A DNA stretch of 64,000 nucleotides from Patulibacter minatonensis DSM 18081 (GCF_000519325.1 NZ_KI912613.1:2403280-2467279), one strand, 5' to 3'. Positions 1-9,805 are shown, numbered from the stretch's first letter. The notes: a model not told the origin generated them from the letters alone. Numbers and translations are program-made.

Positions 1-1655
1 CCACCTGGGACATCGGCCTGCACATCGACGTCGGCCGCGACGAGGGCCCGCTCGGCACGACCGCGCACTACCCGCTGCTCGTCGGCCTGTTCGGCGTCTT
101 CCAGATGGGCCTGCTCGCCGTCGGCATGGCGCCGAAGAACCCGAAGCGCTCGAGCCCGGTCGCGATCCGCATCAAGGGTCTGTGGCCGCTCCCGGCCGGC
201 GGCGTCCTGCTGCTCGCCGGCGGTGCGTTCGGCTTCGCCGCGTTCCCGCTCGACGACCTCTGGCACCGCACGTTCGGGCAGGACGTGACGCTCTGGGGCC
301 CGACCCACCTGATGATCGTCGCGGGCACGGCCGTCGGCGGCACGGCCGGCGTGCTCCTGCTCGTCGAGGGCGCCCGCAGCGTCGGCCGCGAGCCGGCCAA
401 CGGGAAGAACGCGCTCTGGCGTCCGCTCCCCGCGCTCCTCGCCGCGATCTTCCTCTACCTCTGGGCCGCCGCCCTGCACGAGTTCAACTGGGGCGTCCCG
501 CAGTACCGGATGGTCTGGCACCCGCTGCTCCTCGCGCTCGGCGCCGGGCAGGCGCTCGTGCTCGCCCGGGTCTGGGGTGGTCGCGGCGCCGCGCTGCTCG
601 CCCTCGTGATCTGGGCCCCGGTGCAGGTCTTCATGTCGCTGATGATCGGTGGCCCGCTCGAGGTCACCGCGCCGGGGATGCCGCTGTTCGTGGCCGAGGT
701 CGCGATCGTCGAGCTGCTCGCGATCCGCGGGATGTGGCGGAGCCCGGTGCGCTTCGGCGCCGTCGCCGGCGTCCTCATCGGCACCGTCGGCTTCGCGGCC
801 GAGTACGCCTGGACCCACGCGATCATGCCGATCCCGTGGACGCCCGCGCTGCTGCCGGAGGGCGTCCCCGTGGCGATCCTCGCCGGCGTCGGCGGCGGCG
901 TCCTCGGCGCGCTGATGGCCCAGGCGCTGCAGGGCTCGCTCTCCTCGTCGAAGACCGGCCCGGTGCTGAAGCGCCCGCTGGTGATCGCGTCGGCCGCGGG
1001 CGTCCTCGTGATCGCCCTGGGCGTCAACGCCTTCACGGCGACGACCCCGAAGGGCGCGACCGCGACGATGGCGCTCACGAACCTGCGCCAGGGCGACGCT
1101 CCGGGCACCGGCGGCCGGCAGACGGTCGGGGACCTCCGCGTGCGGTTCGCCGGCGTCAGCACGAAGGATCCGATGTACATCTCGGCGCTCGGCTGGCAGG
1201 GCAAGGGCCGCTACCTGAACGACCTGCGGCGGCAGCCCGACGGCTCGTTCGTCTCCACGAGCCCGGTGCCGCTCACCGGCAAGTGGAAGTCGTTCGTCCG
1301 CTTGCAGGAGGGCCGCACGATGCTCGCGGCGCCGATCCGCATGGCGCCCGACGCGGCGATCAAGTTCAAGGGCTTCGCCGCCGAGGCGAACGTGACCCGG
1401 CCGATGGTCGCCGACCGCTCGCTGATGCAGATCGAGCGCAAGCCGGGCGTCCCGAGCTGGCTCTGGACCGGCGCGACCCTCACGGTCCTGCTGGCGATCC
1501 TCGGCATGGCGATCCTCCTGGCCGCCGTCATCGTCCGCGTCGGCGCGATGACCCCGGGCAAGCGCCGCGACCCGAGCGACCGCGCGGCCCCGGCCGGCGA
1601 CGAGGCGACGGCGGCGTCGCCCCGGGCCCGGGTGGCCGCGGGCGCGGCGGACTGA
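1..1655 (+). CDS. Multi-pass membrane protein of unknown function (5' end outside window)
   Basis: The frame is open from the first bases, so the gene begins upstream; the Met at 105 is internal. The visible ~550 residues contain a run of hydrophobic segments, then a polar domain of roughly 130 residues (about 1050-1450), one more membrane helix (about 1456-1540) and a short charged Ala/Arg-rich tail. Two similar elements, HIDVGRDEGPL at the window edge and FGQDVTLWGPTH near 275-306, suggest an internally repeated unit whose His/Asp residues might bind a metal or cofactor (inference). I do not recognise a family. The polar domain contains PLTGKWKSFVRLQ, which looks like an extracytoplasmic beta-domain. 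A strong hairpin follows the stop codon. Confidence 0.75.
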   Translation, partial: TWDIGLHIDVGRDEGPLGTTAHYPLLVGLFGVFQMGLLAVGMAPKNPKRSSPVAIRIKGLWPLPAGGVLLLAGGAFGFAAFPLDDLWHRTFGQDVTLWGPTHLMIVAGTAVGGTAGVLLLVEGARSVGREPANGKNALWRPLPALLAAIFLYLWAAALHEFNWGVPQYRMVWHPLLLALGAGQALVLARVWGGRGAALLALVIWAPVQVFMSLMIGGPLEVTAPGMPLFVAEVAIVELLAIRGMWRSPVRFGAVAGVLIGTVGFAAEYAWTHAIMPIPWTPALLPEGVPVAILAGVGGGVLGALMAQALQGSLSSSKTGPVLKRPLVIASAAGVLVIALGVNAFTATTPKGATATMALTNLRQGDAPGTGGRQTVGDLRVRFAGVSTKDPMYISALGWQGKGRYLNDLRRQPDGSFVSTSPVPLTGKWKSFVRLQEGRTMLAAPIRMAPDAAIKFKGFAAEANVTRPMVADRSLMQIERKPGVPSWLWTGATLTVLLAILGMAILLAAVIVRVGAMTPGKRRDPSDRAAPAGDEATAASPRARVAAGAAD

Positions 1656-1659
1656 GTCG

Positions 1660-1692
1660 CCGGTGGGGCGGGCGGGACGCCCGCCCCACCGG
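1660..1692 (+). terminator. Perfect 15-bp hairpin, likely transcription terminator
   Basis: Bases 1660-1674 and 1678-1692 are exact reverse complements with a 3-base loop (GGA). The hairpin starts 5 bases after the stop of the membrane protein gene and lies before the ogt start. There is no T-tract, as is common in GC-rich actinobacteria. Confidence 0.7.
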
Positions 1693-1723
1693 ACCGGTCC
1701 GGCCCGCGCGCGATACTCGGTGC

Positions 1724-2215
1724 GTGTCCCCGCAGCGCTGGACGACGACCGATTCGCCGGTCGGGACGATCACGATCACCGGCTCGCCCGACGGCGTGTC
1801 CGGGCTCTACATGGAGGACCACCGGCACCGGCCGGCGCTCGACGAGGACGCGGTCCGCGACGACGCGGCGTTCACGCAGGTGCTCGCCGAGCTGCGGGAG
1901 TACTTCGCGGGGGAGCGGACGACGTTCGACGTGCCCATCGCCTTCGACCGCGGCACCCCGTTCCAGCGCCGCGTGTGGGCCGCGCTCGTCGAGATCCCCT
2001 ACGGCGAGACCACGACCTACGGGGCGCTCGCCGTGCGCCTCGGCAACCCCGGCGGATCACGGGCCGTCGGCCTGGCGAACGGGAAGAACCCGGTCTCGAT
2101 CGTCGTCCCCTGCCACCGGGTCGTCGGGTCGACCGGTGCGCTCACGGGCTACGGCGGAGGCACGGACCGCAAGCGCTTCCTGCTGGACCTGGAGCGCGGC
2201 GACACGCTCTTCTGA
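1724..2215 (+). CDS. ogt: Methylated-DNA--[protein]-cysteine S-methyltransferase
   Basis: Suicide DNA-repair enzyme that moves the alkyl group from O6-alkylguanine to its own cysteine. The 163-residue product has the family layout: a short N-terminal ribonuclease-H-like domain (to about residue 75), then the DNA-binding/active domain with FQRRVWAAL, the IPYGETTTYGALA helix-turn-helix, NPGGSRAVG and the active-site motif IVVPCHRVVG (Cys130). The GTG at 1724 gives normal family length and begins just before the conserved SPVGTI strand. An open frame continues upstream through the hairpin but is not conserved-looking. It is a single gene, convergent with the aldehyde dehydrogenase genes. In E. 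coli, Ogt is the constitutive form, as opposed to the adaptive Ada. Confidence 0.93.
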   Translation: MSPQRWTTTDSPVGTITITGSPDGVSGLYMEDHRHRPALDEDAVRDDAAFTQVLAELREYFAGERTTFDVPIAFDRGTPFQRRVWAALVEIPYGETTTYGALAVRLGNPGGSRAVGLANGKNPVSIVVPCHRVVGSTGALTGYGGGTDRKRFLLDLERGDTLF

Positions 2216-2224
2216 AAACCTGCC

Positions 2225-2263
2225 GGCGGGGTCGCCGCCCCACCACGTCGTGCCGCGACCCCG
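2225..2263. terminator. Hairpins between converging genes
   Basis: The 85-bp gap between ogt and the first aldehyde dehydrogenase holds an 8-bp inverted repeat (2227-2234 with 2256-2263) and an alternative 5-bp hairpin (2225-2229 with 2235-2239). It may end transcription from either side. The arms are short for such GC-rich DNA. Confidence 0.35.
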
Positions 2264-2300
2264 GCCTGCCCCGGCACGCTCCGGGGCCACGCCCGCGCCG

Positions 2301-3788
2301 TCAGTCCAGCGACACCATCACGTGCTTGATCCGCGTGTACTCCTCGAGCGAGTAGACGGAGAGGTCCTTGCCGTAGCCCGACTCGCCGAAGCCGCCGTGG
2401 GGCATCTCGGAGAGGTAGGGCATGTGGTCGTTGACCCAGACGCAGCCGAAGTTCAGCTCGCGGGAGAAGCGCATCGCGGCGCCGACGTCGCGGGTCCAGA
2501 CCGAGGACGCCAGGCCGTAGACGGTGTCGTTGGCCCACTCCAGCGCCTGGTCGGCGTCCGCGGCGCGCTGGATCGAGATCACGGGGCCGAAGACCTCCTG
2601 CTGGACGATCTCGCTGTCCTGAGCGGGTCCGGCGATCAGCGTGGGGGCGACGAAGTACCCGCGCTCGCCGATCGCGGTGCCGCCGGTCAGGACCTCCGCG
2701 CCGGCGTCGGAGGCCCGGTCGACGAAGCCGAGGACCTTCTCGCGCTGGCCGGCCGAGATCACGGGACCGAGCTCGACGTCGCCGGGGTCGATCGCCTCGC
2801 CCGCGGCCCCCGCCCCGCCGACCCGCACGCCGCCGGGCTCGCCGACGACGAGGCCCTCCAGCGCGGCGACGAGCGCTTCGACCAGCCGGTCGTGGACCCC
2901 CGGCGTCGCGATCACGCGGCAGCCGGCGGTGCAGTCCTGGCCGGCGTTGTAGAGCCCGCCGATCTTCAGCCCCTCGACCACCTTGTCGACGTCGGCGTCG
3001 TCCAGGACCACGACCGGCGCCTTGCCGCCGAGCTCGAGGTGCGAGATCGCGAGGCGCTCGGCCGCGGCGCCGGCGATCCGCTTGCCGGTGGCGACGGACC
3101 CGGTCAGCGAGACGAGCCGCACCCGGCGGTCGTCGACGATGCCGGCGCCGACCGGGGTGCCGTGGCCGGTGATGACGTTCAGGACGCCCGGGGGCAGGAG
3201 GTCGTTGGCGATCTCGCCGAGGCGGACGGTCGTCAGCGGCGTCAGCTCCGACGGCTTCAGCACGATCGTGTTGCCGCCCGCCAGGGCCGGGCCGATCTTC
3301 CACATCGCCATCGCCAGCGGGTAGTTCCACGGCGTGATCTGCCCGACGACGCCGAGCGGCTCGCGGCGGATCATCGAGGTGTGGTCGGGCGAGTACTCGC
3401 CGGTCGCCTGGCCGCTCAGGGTGCGGGCCGCGCCGGCGAAGAACCGCAGGTGGTCCGAGCAGCTCTGGACCTCCTCCAGCGCCGCGCCACGCGGCTTCCC
3501 GGCGTCGCGGGACTCCAGGTCGGCGAGCTCCTGCTCGTGGGCGTCCAGGGCGTCGGCGAGGGCGAGGATCGCGGTGGCGCGGTCCTTCGGCGTCGTCCGG
3601 CCCCAGGCGCGCGCGGCGCCCGCGGCGGCGTCCACCGCACGGGTCACGTCGGCGGGCCCGCCGAGCGGCGACCGGGCGATGACCTCCTCCGTCGCCGGGT
3701 CGAGGACGTCCTCGAACTCCCCGGTGAGGGCATCGACGACCTCGCCGCCGACGACGTTCGAGAGGGTCCTGACCTCGGTGGTGCTCAT
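2301..3788 (-). CDS. Aldehyde dehydrogenase, aminobutyraldehyde/betaine-aldehyde type (copy 1)
   Basis: NAD(P)-dependent oxidation of an aldehyde to its acid. The 495-residue product has all catalytic parts: PWNYP (Asn155), LELGGKAP (Glu252, general base) and GQDCTAG (Cys286, nucleophile). RDAGKP and the [18 protein letters not shown] stretch are typical of 4-aminobutyraldehyde and betaine aldehyde dehydrogenases (PatD/PuuC-like). Only 12 bases separate its start from the stop of the next aldehyde dehydrogenase gene, so both are probably on one transcript, with this gene second. Context (aminotransferase, alanine dehydrogenase, PotABCD) points to oxidation of 4-aminobutanal or succinate semialdehyde from putrescine. 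Which copy uses which substrate cannot be read from sequence. Confidence 0.93.
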   Translation of the reverse strand: MSTTEVRTLSNVVGGEVVDALTGEFEDVLDPATEEVIARSPLGGPADVTRAVDAAAGAARAWGRTTPKDRATAILALADALDAHEQELADLESRDAGKPRGAALEEVQSCSDHLRFFAGAARTLSGQATGEYSPDHTSMIRREPLGVVGQITPWNYPLAMAMWKIGPALAGGNTIVLKPSELTPLTTVRLGEIANDLLPPGVLNVITGHGTPVGAGIVDDRRVRLVSLTGSVATGKRIAGAAAERLAISHLELGGKAPVVVLDDADVDKVVEGLKIGGLYNAGQDCTAGCRVIATPGVHDRLVEALVAALEGLVVGEPGGVRVGGAGAAGEAIDPGDVELGPVISAGQREKVLGFVDRASDAGAEVLTGGTAIGERGYFVAPTLIAGPAQDSEIVQQEVFGPVISIQRAADADQALEWANDTVYGLASSVWTRDVGAAMRFSRELNFGCVWVNDHMPYLSEMPHGGFGESGYGKDLSVYSLEEYTRIKHVMVSLD

Positions 3789-3800
3789 GCTCCGCCGGCC

Positions 3801-5240
3801 TCAGTCCGTCGAGGCCATCACGTGCTTGACGTACTGGTAGTCCTCGAGGGAATACTTCGACAGGTCCTTGCCGTGGCCCGAGTCCTTGACGCCGCCGTGA
3901 GGCATCTCGTTGGCCAGCAGGCCGTGGGTGTTGATCCAGACGCAGCCGAACCTCAGGGCGGCCGACGCGCGGAGGGCGCGGCCGATGTCGCGGGTCCAGA
4001 CGGACGACGAGAGGCCGTAGGCGGTGCCGTTGGCCCAGGCGATCGCCTCGGCCTCGTCGGAGAAGCGCTGCACCGTGACGGCGGGGCCGAAGATCTCGCG
4101 CTGGACGACCTCGTCGTCCTGCCGGACACCCGCGATGACCGTCGGCTCGACGAAGAAGCCCGCGCGGTCCGCCCGCTTCCCGCCGGTGACGACCTCCGCG
4201 TGCGACGGCAGCCGGTCGAAGAAGCCGGTGACGCGCTCGAGTTGGTTGGGGTTGTTCACCGGGCCGAGGGTCGTGGCCTCGTCGGTCATGTCGCCGATCA
4301 CGAGCTCCTGCGCCGCGCCGGAGAGACCCGACACCAGGTCGTCGTAGATCCCCGGGGCGGCGATCACGCGGGTCGAGGCCGTGCAGTCCTGACCGGCGTT
4401 GTAGTAGCCGAACCCGGCGATGCCCTCGATCGCAGCCTCCAGGTCGACGTCGTCGTAGACGATGACGGGCGCCTTGCCGCCGAGCTCGAGGTGCGTGCGC
4501 TTGAGGTGCTTGCCGGCGTGCTCCGCGATCCAGCGACCCGTCTCGACCGAGCCGGTGATCGACACGAGGGCGATGTCCGGGTGCTCGACGATCGCCTTGC
4601 CGGCGTCGTTGCCGCCGACGACGACGTTCAGCACCCCCGGGGGCAGGATGTCGGCGACGAGCTCGGCCAGGCGGACGGTCGACGCCGGCGTCGACGGGGC
4701 CGGCTTCAGCACCGTCGTGCAGCCCGCGGCGAGCGCCGGGCCGAGCTTCCACGACGCCATCATCAGCGGGTAGTTCCACGGGGCGATCTGGCCGACGACG
4801 CCGATCGGCTCGCGGCGGATCCACGAGACGGTGTCCTCGACGTAGGTCGCGGACGCGGCGCCCTCGAGGTTGCGGGCGGCGCCCGCGAAGTACCGGAAGC
4901 AGTCGGCGATCGGCGGGATCTCGTCCTCGAGCACGGCGCCCAGCGGCTTGCCGGCGTCGCGGGACTCGAGCGACGCGAGCTCCTCGGCGTGCGCCTCGAC
5001 GACGTCCGCGATCTTCAGCAGCGCGAGCGAGCGCTCCTGCGGCGTGGCCGTCGACCAGGCCGGGAACGCCCGGGTCGCGGCGGCCACCGCGCGGTCGACG
5101 TCCTCCTTGCCGGCGTCGGCGGCGACGCCGATCTCCTCGCCCGTCGCCGGGTCGACGATCGGCATGGTGCGGCCGTCGGCGGCGTCGACGAGCTCGCCGT
5201 CGATGAAGGACCTGACGTTCAGCTGCTCGGTGGCGCTCAT
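3801..5240 (-). CDS. Aldehyde dehydrogenase, aminobutyraldehyde type (copy 2)
   Basis: Paralogue of the downstream gene, 479 residues, with the same catalytic set: PWNYP (Asn156), LELGGKAP (Glu252) and GQDCTAS (Cys286). Its loops differ enough ([15 protein letters not shown] against [15 protein letters not shown]) to show an old duplication, not a recent one. Start at ATG 5240 gives standard family length and leads directly into the fold. It is first in a two-gene unit; the 259-bp gap upstream carries a hairpin and an inverted repeat. A two-enzyme set would suit successive oxidation of 4-aminobutanal and succinate semialdehyde during putrescine breakdown (inference). Confidence 0.93.
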   Translation of the reverse strand: MSATEQLNVRSFIDGELVDAADGRTMPIVDPATGEEIGVAADAGKEDVDRAVAAATRAFPAWSTATPQERSLALLKIADVVEAHAEELASLESRDAGKPLGAVLEDEIPPIADCFRYFAGAARNLEGAASATYVEDTVSWIRREPIGVVGQIAPWNYPLMMASWKLGPALAAGCTTVLKPAPSTPASTVRLAELVADILPPGVLNVVVGGNDAGKAIVEHPDIALVSITGSVETGRWIAEHAGKHLKRTHLELGGKAPVIVYDDVDLEAAIEGIAGFGYYNAGQDCTASTRVIAAPGIYDDLVSGLSGAAQELVIGDMTDEATTLGPVNNPNQLERVTGFFDRLPSHAEVVTGGKRADRAGFFVEPTVIAGVRQDDEVVQREIFGPAVTVQRFSDEAEAIAWANGTAYGLSSSVWTRDIGRALRASAALRFGCVWINTHGLLANEMPHGGVKDSGHGKDLSKYSLEDYQYVKHVMASTD

Positions 5241-5284
5241 GGATGCTCCTCGGTGGTGCGGGGGCGGGTGATCGGGCGGCGTCG

Positions 5285-5305
5285 GTGACGGGGACGACCC
5301 GTCAC
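5285..5305 (-). promoter_or_regulatory. Leader hairpin upstream of aldehyde dehydrogenase pair
   Basis: GTGACGGG (5285-5292) pairs perfectly with CCCGTCAC (5298-5305) over a 5-base loop, 45-65 bases before the ATG at 5240. It could be an mRNA leader hairpin or an operator; no regulator is assigned. Confidence 0.35.
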
Positions 5306-5389
5306 GGGCTCCGGCGGGGACGTCTGGATCCGACCCTAGTCGGTGCGCCGCGCCGCTCGGCGGGCGTGCGCGTGGGCGACCGGACCTCG

Positions 5390-5416
5390 GTGCGGACCAT
5401 CCGCGGCCGTCCGCAC
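5390..5416. promoter_or_regulatory. Inverted repeat GTGCGGAC-N11-GTCCGCAC, possible operator
   Basis: The two 8-base arms are exact reverse complements, and a third half-site GTCCGCA follows at 5432-5438. The repeat lies in the gap between alanine dehydrogenase (ending 5500) and the aldehyde dehydrogenase start (5240), where the promoter of the latter should be. Confidence 0.35.
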
Positions 5417-5499
5417 GCGCGACGCCCGGCCGTCCGCATCGGGGTCCGGCGGAAGATCACGCGGCGATGCCGTCGCGGGCGGGCACGGGGGCGGGGGCC

Positions 5500-6633
5500 T
5501 CAGGCCGCCATGCGCCCGTGGTCGACGACGGTGCGGCTGGCGTCGAGCGCCTCGCGGACGGCCGGGACGAGGATCTCCCCGCCCGCGACGTTGACGCCGG
5601 CGCGCAGGCCGGGGTCGGCGCTCAGCGCGCCCTGGACGCCCTCGTCGGCGAGCGCCCGGACGTACGGGAGCGTCGCGTTGGTGAGGGCGCGGGTGGAGGT
5701 GTTCGGCACGCCGCCGGGCATGTTCGCGACGCAGTAGTGGAGGACGTCGTCGACGACGTAGGTCGGGTCGCCGTGGGTCGTCGGCGTCGAGGTCTCGGCG
5801 CAGCCGCCCTGGTCGATCGCGACGTCGACGATGACCGCCCGCTTGCGCATGTCGGAGAGCATGTCGCGGGTGATGAGCTTCGGCGCGGCGGCGCCGGCGA
5901 CGAGGACGGCGCCGATCACGACGTCGGCGTGCGAGACCTCCTCGCGGAGCGTCAGCGGGTCGCTCATGAGCACGCGGGCGCGGCCGTCGAAGAGCAGCTC
6001 GAGCTCGGTCAGCCGGGCGATCGAGCGCTCGAGGATCGTGACCTCCGCGCCCATCCCGACCGCGACCCGCGCGGCGTTCGTGCCCACGACGCCGCCGCCG
6101 ATGACGACGATGCGCGCCGGCGCGACGCCGGGGACGCCGCCGATCAGCACGCCGCGGCCGCCGAACGGGTCCTGCAGGAAGTACGCGCCGGCCTGCGCGG
6201 CGAGGCGGCCCGCGACCTCGGACATCGGGGCCAGCAGCGGCAGGCCGGGGCGGGCGGGATCGTGTCCTCCGGTCACGGTCTCGTACGCGATCGCGGTCGT
6301 GCCCGAGGCGACCAGCGCGTCGGTCAGCGCCGGCGCGGCGGCGAGGTGCAGGTAGGTGAAGAGCGTCGCGTCGGGGTTCAGGCGCCCGTACTCGGGGGCG
6401 ATCGGCTCCTTGACCTTCAGGAGCAGCTCGGACTCCGCCCAGACCTGGTCGACGTCGACGACGATGCTCGCGCCCGCGCCGACGTACATCTGGTCGGAGA
6501 ACCCGGAGCCGATGCCGGCCCCGGCCTGGACGAGCACCTCGTGCCCGGCCTCCGCCAGCTCGTGCGCGCCGGCGGGCGTCAGGGCGACGCGCTTCTCGGC
6601 GGGCTTGATCTCGGTGACGACGCCGACGCGCAT
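5500..6633 (-). CDS. ald: Alanine dehydrogenase
   Basis: NAD-dependent, reversible conversion of L-alanine to pyruvate and ammonia. The 377-residue product matches the family in length and landmarks: N-terminal EIKPAEKRVALTPAG, substrate-binding LLKVKEP (Lys75) and YLHLAAA (His96), Rossmann motif IGGGVVGTNAA, VDVAIDQGGC and NMPGGVPNTST. Lys75 and His96 fall at the positions known to be catalytic in Bacillus Ald. The start ATG overlaps the stop of the aminotransferase gene (TGATG), so the two are translationally coupled. The pairing suggests the aminotransferase uses pyruvate and this enzyme regenerates it from alanine, releasing ammonium. Confidence 0.95.
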   Translation of the reverse strand: MRVGVVTEIKPAEKRVALTPAGAHELAEAGHEVLVQAGAGIGSGFSDQMYVGAGASIVVDVDQVWAESELLLKVKEPIAPEYGRLNPDATLFTYLHLAAAPALTDALVASGTTAIAYETVTGGHDPARPGLPLLAPMSEVAGRLAAQAGAYFLQDPFGGRGVLIGGVPGVAPARIVVIGGGVVGTNAARVAVGMGAEVTILERSIARLTELELLFDGRARVLMSDPLTLREEVSHADVVIGAVLVAGAAAPKLITRDMLSDMRKRAVIVDVAIDQGGCAETSTPTTHGDPTYVVDDVLHYCVANMPGGVPNTSTRALTNATLPYVRALADEGVQGALSADPGLRAGVNVAGGEILVPAVREALDASRTVVDHGRMAA

Positions 6634-8081
6634 CAGGACTCCAGGTGGGTGGTGGGGGAGCGGTGCATGTGCTCGCCCGCGGCGGTCAGGACGACGCGCA
6701 GCGCGGCGACGATCTCGTCGAGCAGCGCGGCGTCGGCGATCAGCGGCGGCGCGATCTGGACGACGCTGTCGCCCCGGTCGTCGGCCCGCGCGACGATGCC
6801 GGCCTCGCGCAGCGCGGCGGGCAGGAAGCCGCGCAGCAGGTCGTCGCGCTCGGCCTGGTCGAAGCGGGTGTCCGCGTCGTCCTTGACGAGCTCGACGGCC
6901 CAGAAGAAGCCGCGGCCGCGGACGTCGCCGACGATCGGCAGGTCCAGCAGCGAGCGCATCCCGGCGGCGAGGTGCGGCTCCAGGGCGCGGACGTTCTCGA
7001 GCACGCCGTCGCGCTCGAAGATCTCGATGTTCTTCAGGGCGACCGCCGCCATGACGGGATGGCCGCCGAAGGTGACGCCGTGGCGCAGGACGGTGCCGGG
7101 GTCGAACAGCCCCTCGGCGACCTTCGACCCGACGAGGACCGCGCCGCCGGGGACGTACGCGGACGTGATGCCCTTCGCGACGGTGAGCATGTCGGGGACG
7201 ACGTCCTCGTGCTCGATGCCGAACCAGTTGCCCATCCGGCCGAAGCCACAGATGACGGCGTCGGCCACGAGCAGGATCCCGTGCTCGTCGCAGATCTCGC
7301 GCAGGCCCTTCCAGTAGCCCGCCGGCGGCACGAGGCAGCCGCCGGCGTTCTGGACGGGCTCCGCGATCACGACGGCGACCTCGTCCGCGCCGGCGGCGGC
7401 GATCGCGTGCCGGACCTCGTCGAGCAGGCGGGCGCAGAAGGCGGCCTCGTCCTGCCCGTCGGGCGCACGGAACGCGTTGGTGTTCGAGACGTGGGAGACG
7501 TCGATCGGCGGCGTGCCGAAGCCGTCCTTGTACCCCGGGACCCCGGTGAACGAGAGGGCCCCCAGGGTGACCCCGTGGTACGCGTTCCTCCGAGCGATCG
7601 CCTTCGTCCGCTGCGGCTGGCCGATCGCGCGGAAGTACTCGCGGGCCATCTTCCACATCGACTCGACGGCCTCCGAGCCGCCGTTGACGAAGAACACGTG
7701 GTCGAGGTCGCCGGGGGCGCGCTCGGCGAGCGCCTCGGCCAGGCGGATCGACGCCGGGTGCGCCGTGCTCCAGTTCGTGTTGAACGGGAGCGCCGCCAGC
7801 TGCTGCCCGATCGCGGCGGTGAACTCCTCGCCGTAGCTGTAGCCGATCTGCGAGCAGTAGAGGCTCGACAGCGCGTCGATGTGCCGCTTTCCGGTCGTGT
7901 CGAAGACGTACGGGCCCTCGCCGCGCTCGAGCACCAGCAGGTCGTCGGTGCCGCCGTCCCGCTCCGCGCTCGTCCCGTACGCGCCCGCCTGCTTCGTGAA
8001 GTGCAGGAGCAGGTGCTCGCGGGCCGCGCGCTGCAGCTCGGCGTGGCTCGTCGCCTGGGGTGTGGTGCTCGGGGTCGCCAT
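6633..8081 (-). CDS. Class III aminotransferase, likely putrescine/omega-amino acid--pyruvate type
   Basis: PLP-dependent transfer of a terminal amino group from an amine or omega-amino acid to a keto acid. The 482-residue product has FNTNWSTAHPAS, the PLP phosphate loop NGGSEAVES, AYHGVTLGA, EPVQNAGGC, DAVICGFGR (Asp274) and the Schiff-base lysine in TVAKGITSAY (Lys303). This set resembles SpuC-type putrescine:pyruvate and omega-amino acid:pyruvate aminotransferases. ATG 8081 is chosen because AGAGGAG lies 9 bases upstream on the coding strand; an open frame continues 24 codons further without support. Its stop overlaps the ald start. Substrate is inferred from the polyamine-transport neighbourhood; beta-alanine or GABA are alternatives. 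Confidence 0.92.
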   Translation of the reverse strand: MATPSTTPQATSHAELQRAAREHLLLHFTKQAGAYGTSAERDGGTDDLLVLERGEGPYVFDTTGKRHIDALSSLYCSQIGYSYGEEFTAAIGQQLAALPFNTNWSTAHPASIRLAEALAERAPGDLDHVFFVNGGSEAVESMWKMAREYFRAIGQPQRTKAIARRNAYHGVTLGALSFTGVPGYKDGFGTPPIDVSHVSNTNAFRAPDGQDEAAFCARLLDEVRHAIAAAGADEVAVVIAEPVQNAGGCLVPPAGYWKGLREICDEHGILLVADAVICGFGRMGNWFGIEHEDVVPDMLTVAKGITSAYVPGGAVLVGSKVAEGLFDPGTVLRHGVTFGGHPVMAAVALKNIEIFERDGVLENVRALEPHLAAGMRSLLDLPIVGDVRGRGFFWAVELVKDDADTRFDQAERDDLLRGFLPAALREAGIVARADDRGDSVVQIAPPLIADAALLDEIVAALRVVLTAAGEHMHRSPTTHLES

Positions 8082-8289
8082 GCGGCGAGGCTCCTCTCGG
8101 CGGGTGCGCGGATCGACTGTCCCCAGCCTGACCCCGGGCGTCCCCCGGGTCATGGAGCAGCACGTCGAGACTCGCCCGGAGCGGCACGACGCTCTGTCGC
8201 GCGGGCCCGGGCCCTTCCGGGTGCACCGGCCCCGTCGCGCTGCGGGGCGATCGCCGTCGGGCCGCTCGGGGCGGCCCCGGCTCCTCGCG

Positions 8290-9720
8290 CTACCGGCGGG
8301 CGGGTGGTCCGCCGGCGGGCGCGCCGGTCGACCGGCCGAGCACCTCGGTGTCCAGGATCTGCGCCGTCAGGCCGCGGAGCGTGCCGTCCGGGCCGGGCAC
8401 CGCGGACATCCGGACGTGCACCGGGACGGCGGTCCCGTCGGCGTGCACGAGCCGCTTCTGCAGGGCGTACCGCGTGCGCTCGCCGTCGAGGAGCGCCCGG
8501 AGCAGCGGCGCCTCGACGGCGCGATCGGCGCGGTGGGTGACCTCCCGCAGGTCCCGTCCGACGAGGGAGCTCTCCTCGCGGCCGAGGAGCTCGCGCAGCG
8601 CGCCGTTCACGCGGAGCCACCGGCCGTCGGCCGACAGCAGCGCCTGGCAGATCGGGGAGTGGTCGAAGGTCAGCGCGAAGACCTCCTCGAGCTCGGAGAG
8701 CAGGAGCTGGTCGCGCCTCCGGGCGGTGACGTCACGGGTGACGACCATCCCGCCGACGACGACCGTGCCGTCGAGCACGGGGCTGCAGGTGTACTCGTAG
8801 AGCGTCTCACCGTCCAGGCCCTCGAACTCGAGGACGGTGGTGCCGCCCGCGATCGCCGCGCGGAAGGCCCCGGCGAAGCGCTCCCAGTCGCGGCCCGTGA
8901 GGGCCTCGGCGGCGTGACGGCCGACCATCTGCTCGGCGGTGTAGCCGTGGCGCTCGTGCGCGGTGCCCGTCGCCGCACGGAACCGGAGGTCGGCGTCGAA
9001 GACGAGGACCGACACGTCGGTCATCGACTGGAGCGCCCCGATCATCACGTCGACGCCGGGCGCGTCGCCCGACGGCGTGCGGGCCGGCGGGACGGGGGCC
9101 GGGCGCGCGGGGCGCCGGATCTCGGCGATCGGTCCCGGCATCGACCGCGGCCGGGCGATGTCGGAGAGGCGCGGGGGCATGCCGGGCGCCCGGTGCGCGG
9201 GAGGGGGCGGTGCGTCGCCGGGCGGTGCCGGCGCCGGGCCCCCGGTGGTGCCGCGTGCGTCCGGCACCGGCAGGCCCGCGGGGTCGGGGACGTCCGGCAT
9301 CGGTCGCTCGTCGACGGTCTCGGCGTCGCCGTCGACCGTCTCGTCCGCGGCCCCGGGCTCGGTGAGCGCGACGGCACGGGGTGCCGCGGCCGAGAGCTCC
9401 ACCCGGAAGACGCCCTGCTCGAGCGTGCACGACACGAGATCGCGGTGGAGGATCCGCCGGAGCTCCGACGCCAGCGCGATCGGGCGGGCGACGTGGACCA
9501 CCAGCTCGAGCTCCGTGCCGTCGAACGCGGTCTCCGTCGCGCCCGCGACGCCCCGGATGCGACGGATCGCGGCGCCGAGCGCGTCGGCGTGCCGCGGGCC
9601 CTGCACCGGGTGGAGGCGGACGACGACGTCGCCGCGCGAGAGGCTGGCCGACCCGAGGTCGGGCAGCCCGGCGAGGCGCGGCGGGGCGGTGCGGCCGCGG
9701 TCGTCGGACGCGCCGCTCAC
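8290..9720 (-). CDS. Two-PAS sensory protein without output domain
   Basis: The 476-residue product has an N-terminal alpha/beta domain (about 25-110, DVVVRLHPVQGPRHADALG), a long Pro/Ala-rich linker (about 115-225) and two consecutive PAS domains: the first at about 225-345 (VLVFDADLRFRAATG, HGYTAEQMVGR, VTRDVTARRR), the second at about 345-470 (EVFALTFDHSPI, LRVNGALRELLGR). It then stops, so no kinase, GGDEF, EAL or DNA-binding domain is visible. PAS domains bind small ligands or cofactors and mediate protein contacts; the signal here is unknown. Start GTG at 9720. It lies between the aminotransferase and the PucR regulator on the same strand, but a 208-bp gap separates it from the former, so operon membership is uncertain. 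Confidence 0.8.
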   Translation of the reverse strand: MSGASDDRGRTAPPRLAGLPDLGSASLSRGDVVVRLHPVQGPRHADALGAAIRRIRGVAGATETAFDGTELELVVHVARPIALASELRRILHRDLVSCTLEQGVFRVELSAAAPRAVALTEPGAADETVDGDAETVDERPMPDVPDPAGLPVPDARGTTGGPAPAPPGDAPPPPAHRAPGMPPRLSDIARPRSMPGPIAEIRRPARPAPVPPARTPSGDAPGVDVMIGALQSMTDVSVLVFDADLRFRAATGTAHERHGYTAEQMVGRHAAEALTGRDWERFAGAFRAAIAGGTTVLEFEGLDGETLYEYTCSPVLDGTVVVGGMVVTRDVTARRRDQLLLSELEEVFALTFDHSPICQALLSADGRWLRVNGALRELLGREESSLVGRDLREVTHRADRAVEAPLLRALLDGERTRYALQKRLVHADGTAVPVHVRMSAVPGPDGTLRGLTAQILDTEVLGRSTGAPAGGPPARR

Positions 9721-9805
9721 GACGTCGTCCCAGCGTCGATGCCCGTTGCCCCCACCACTGCTCCACCGATGCTACGGCAGAGCCTGCGGGATGTCGCGGA
9801 CGGGC

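Noticed and set aside
2136-5288. A 1050-codon open frame on the plus strand opposite the two aldehyde dehydrogenases
   Set aside because: It mirrors the codons of two genes with complete catalytic motifs on the minus strand; its protein is repetitive Arg/Asp/Val-rich with no domain, as expected of antisense frames in very GC-rich DNA.
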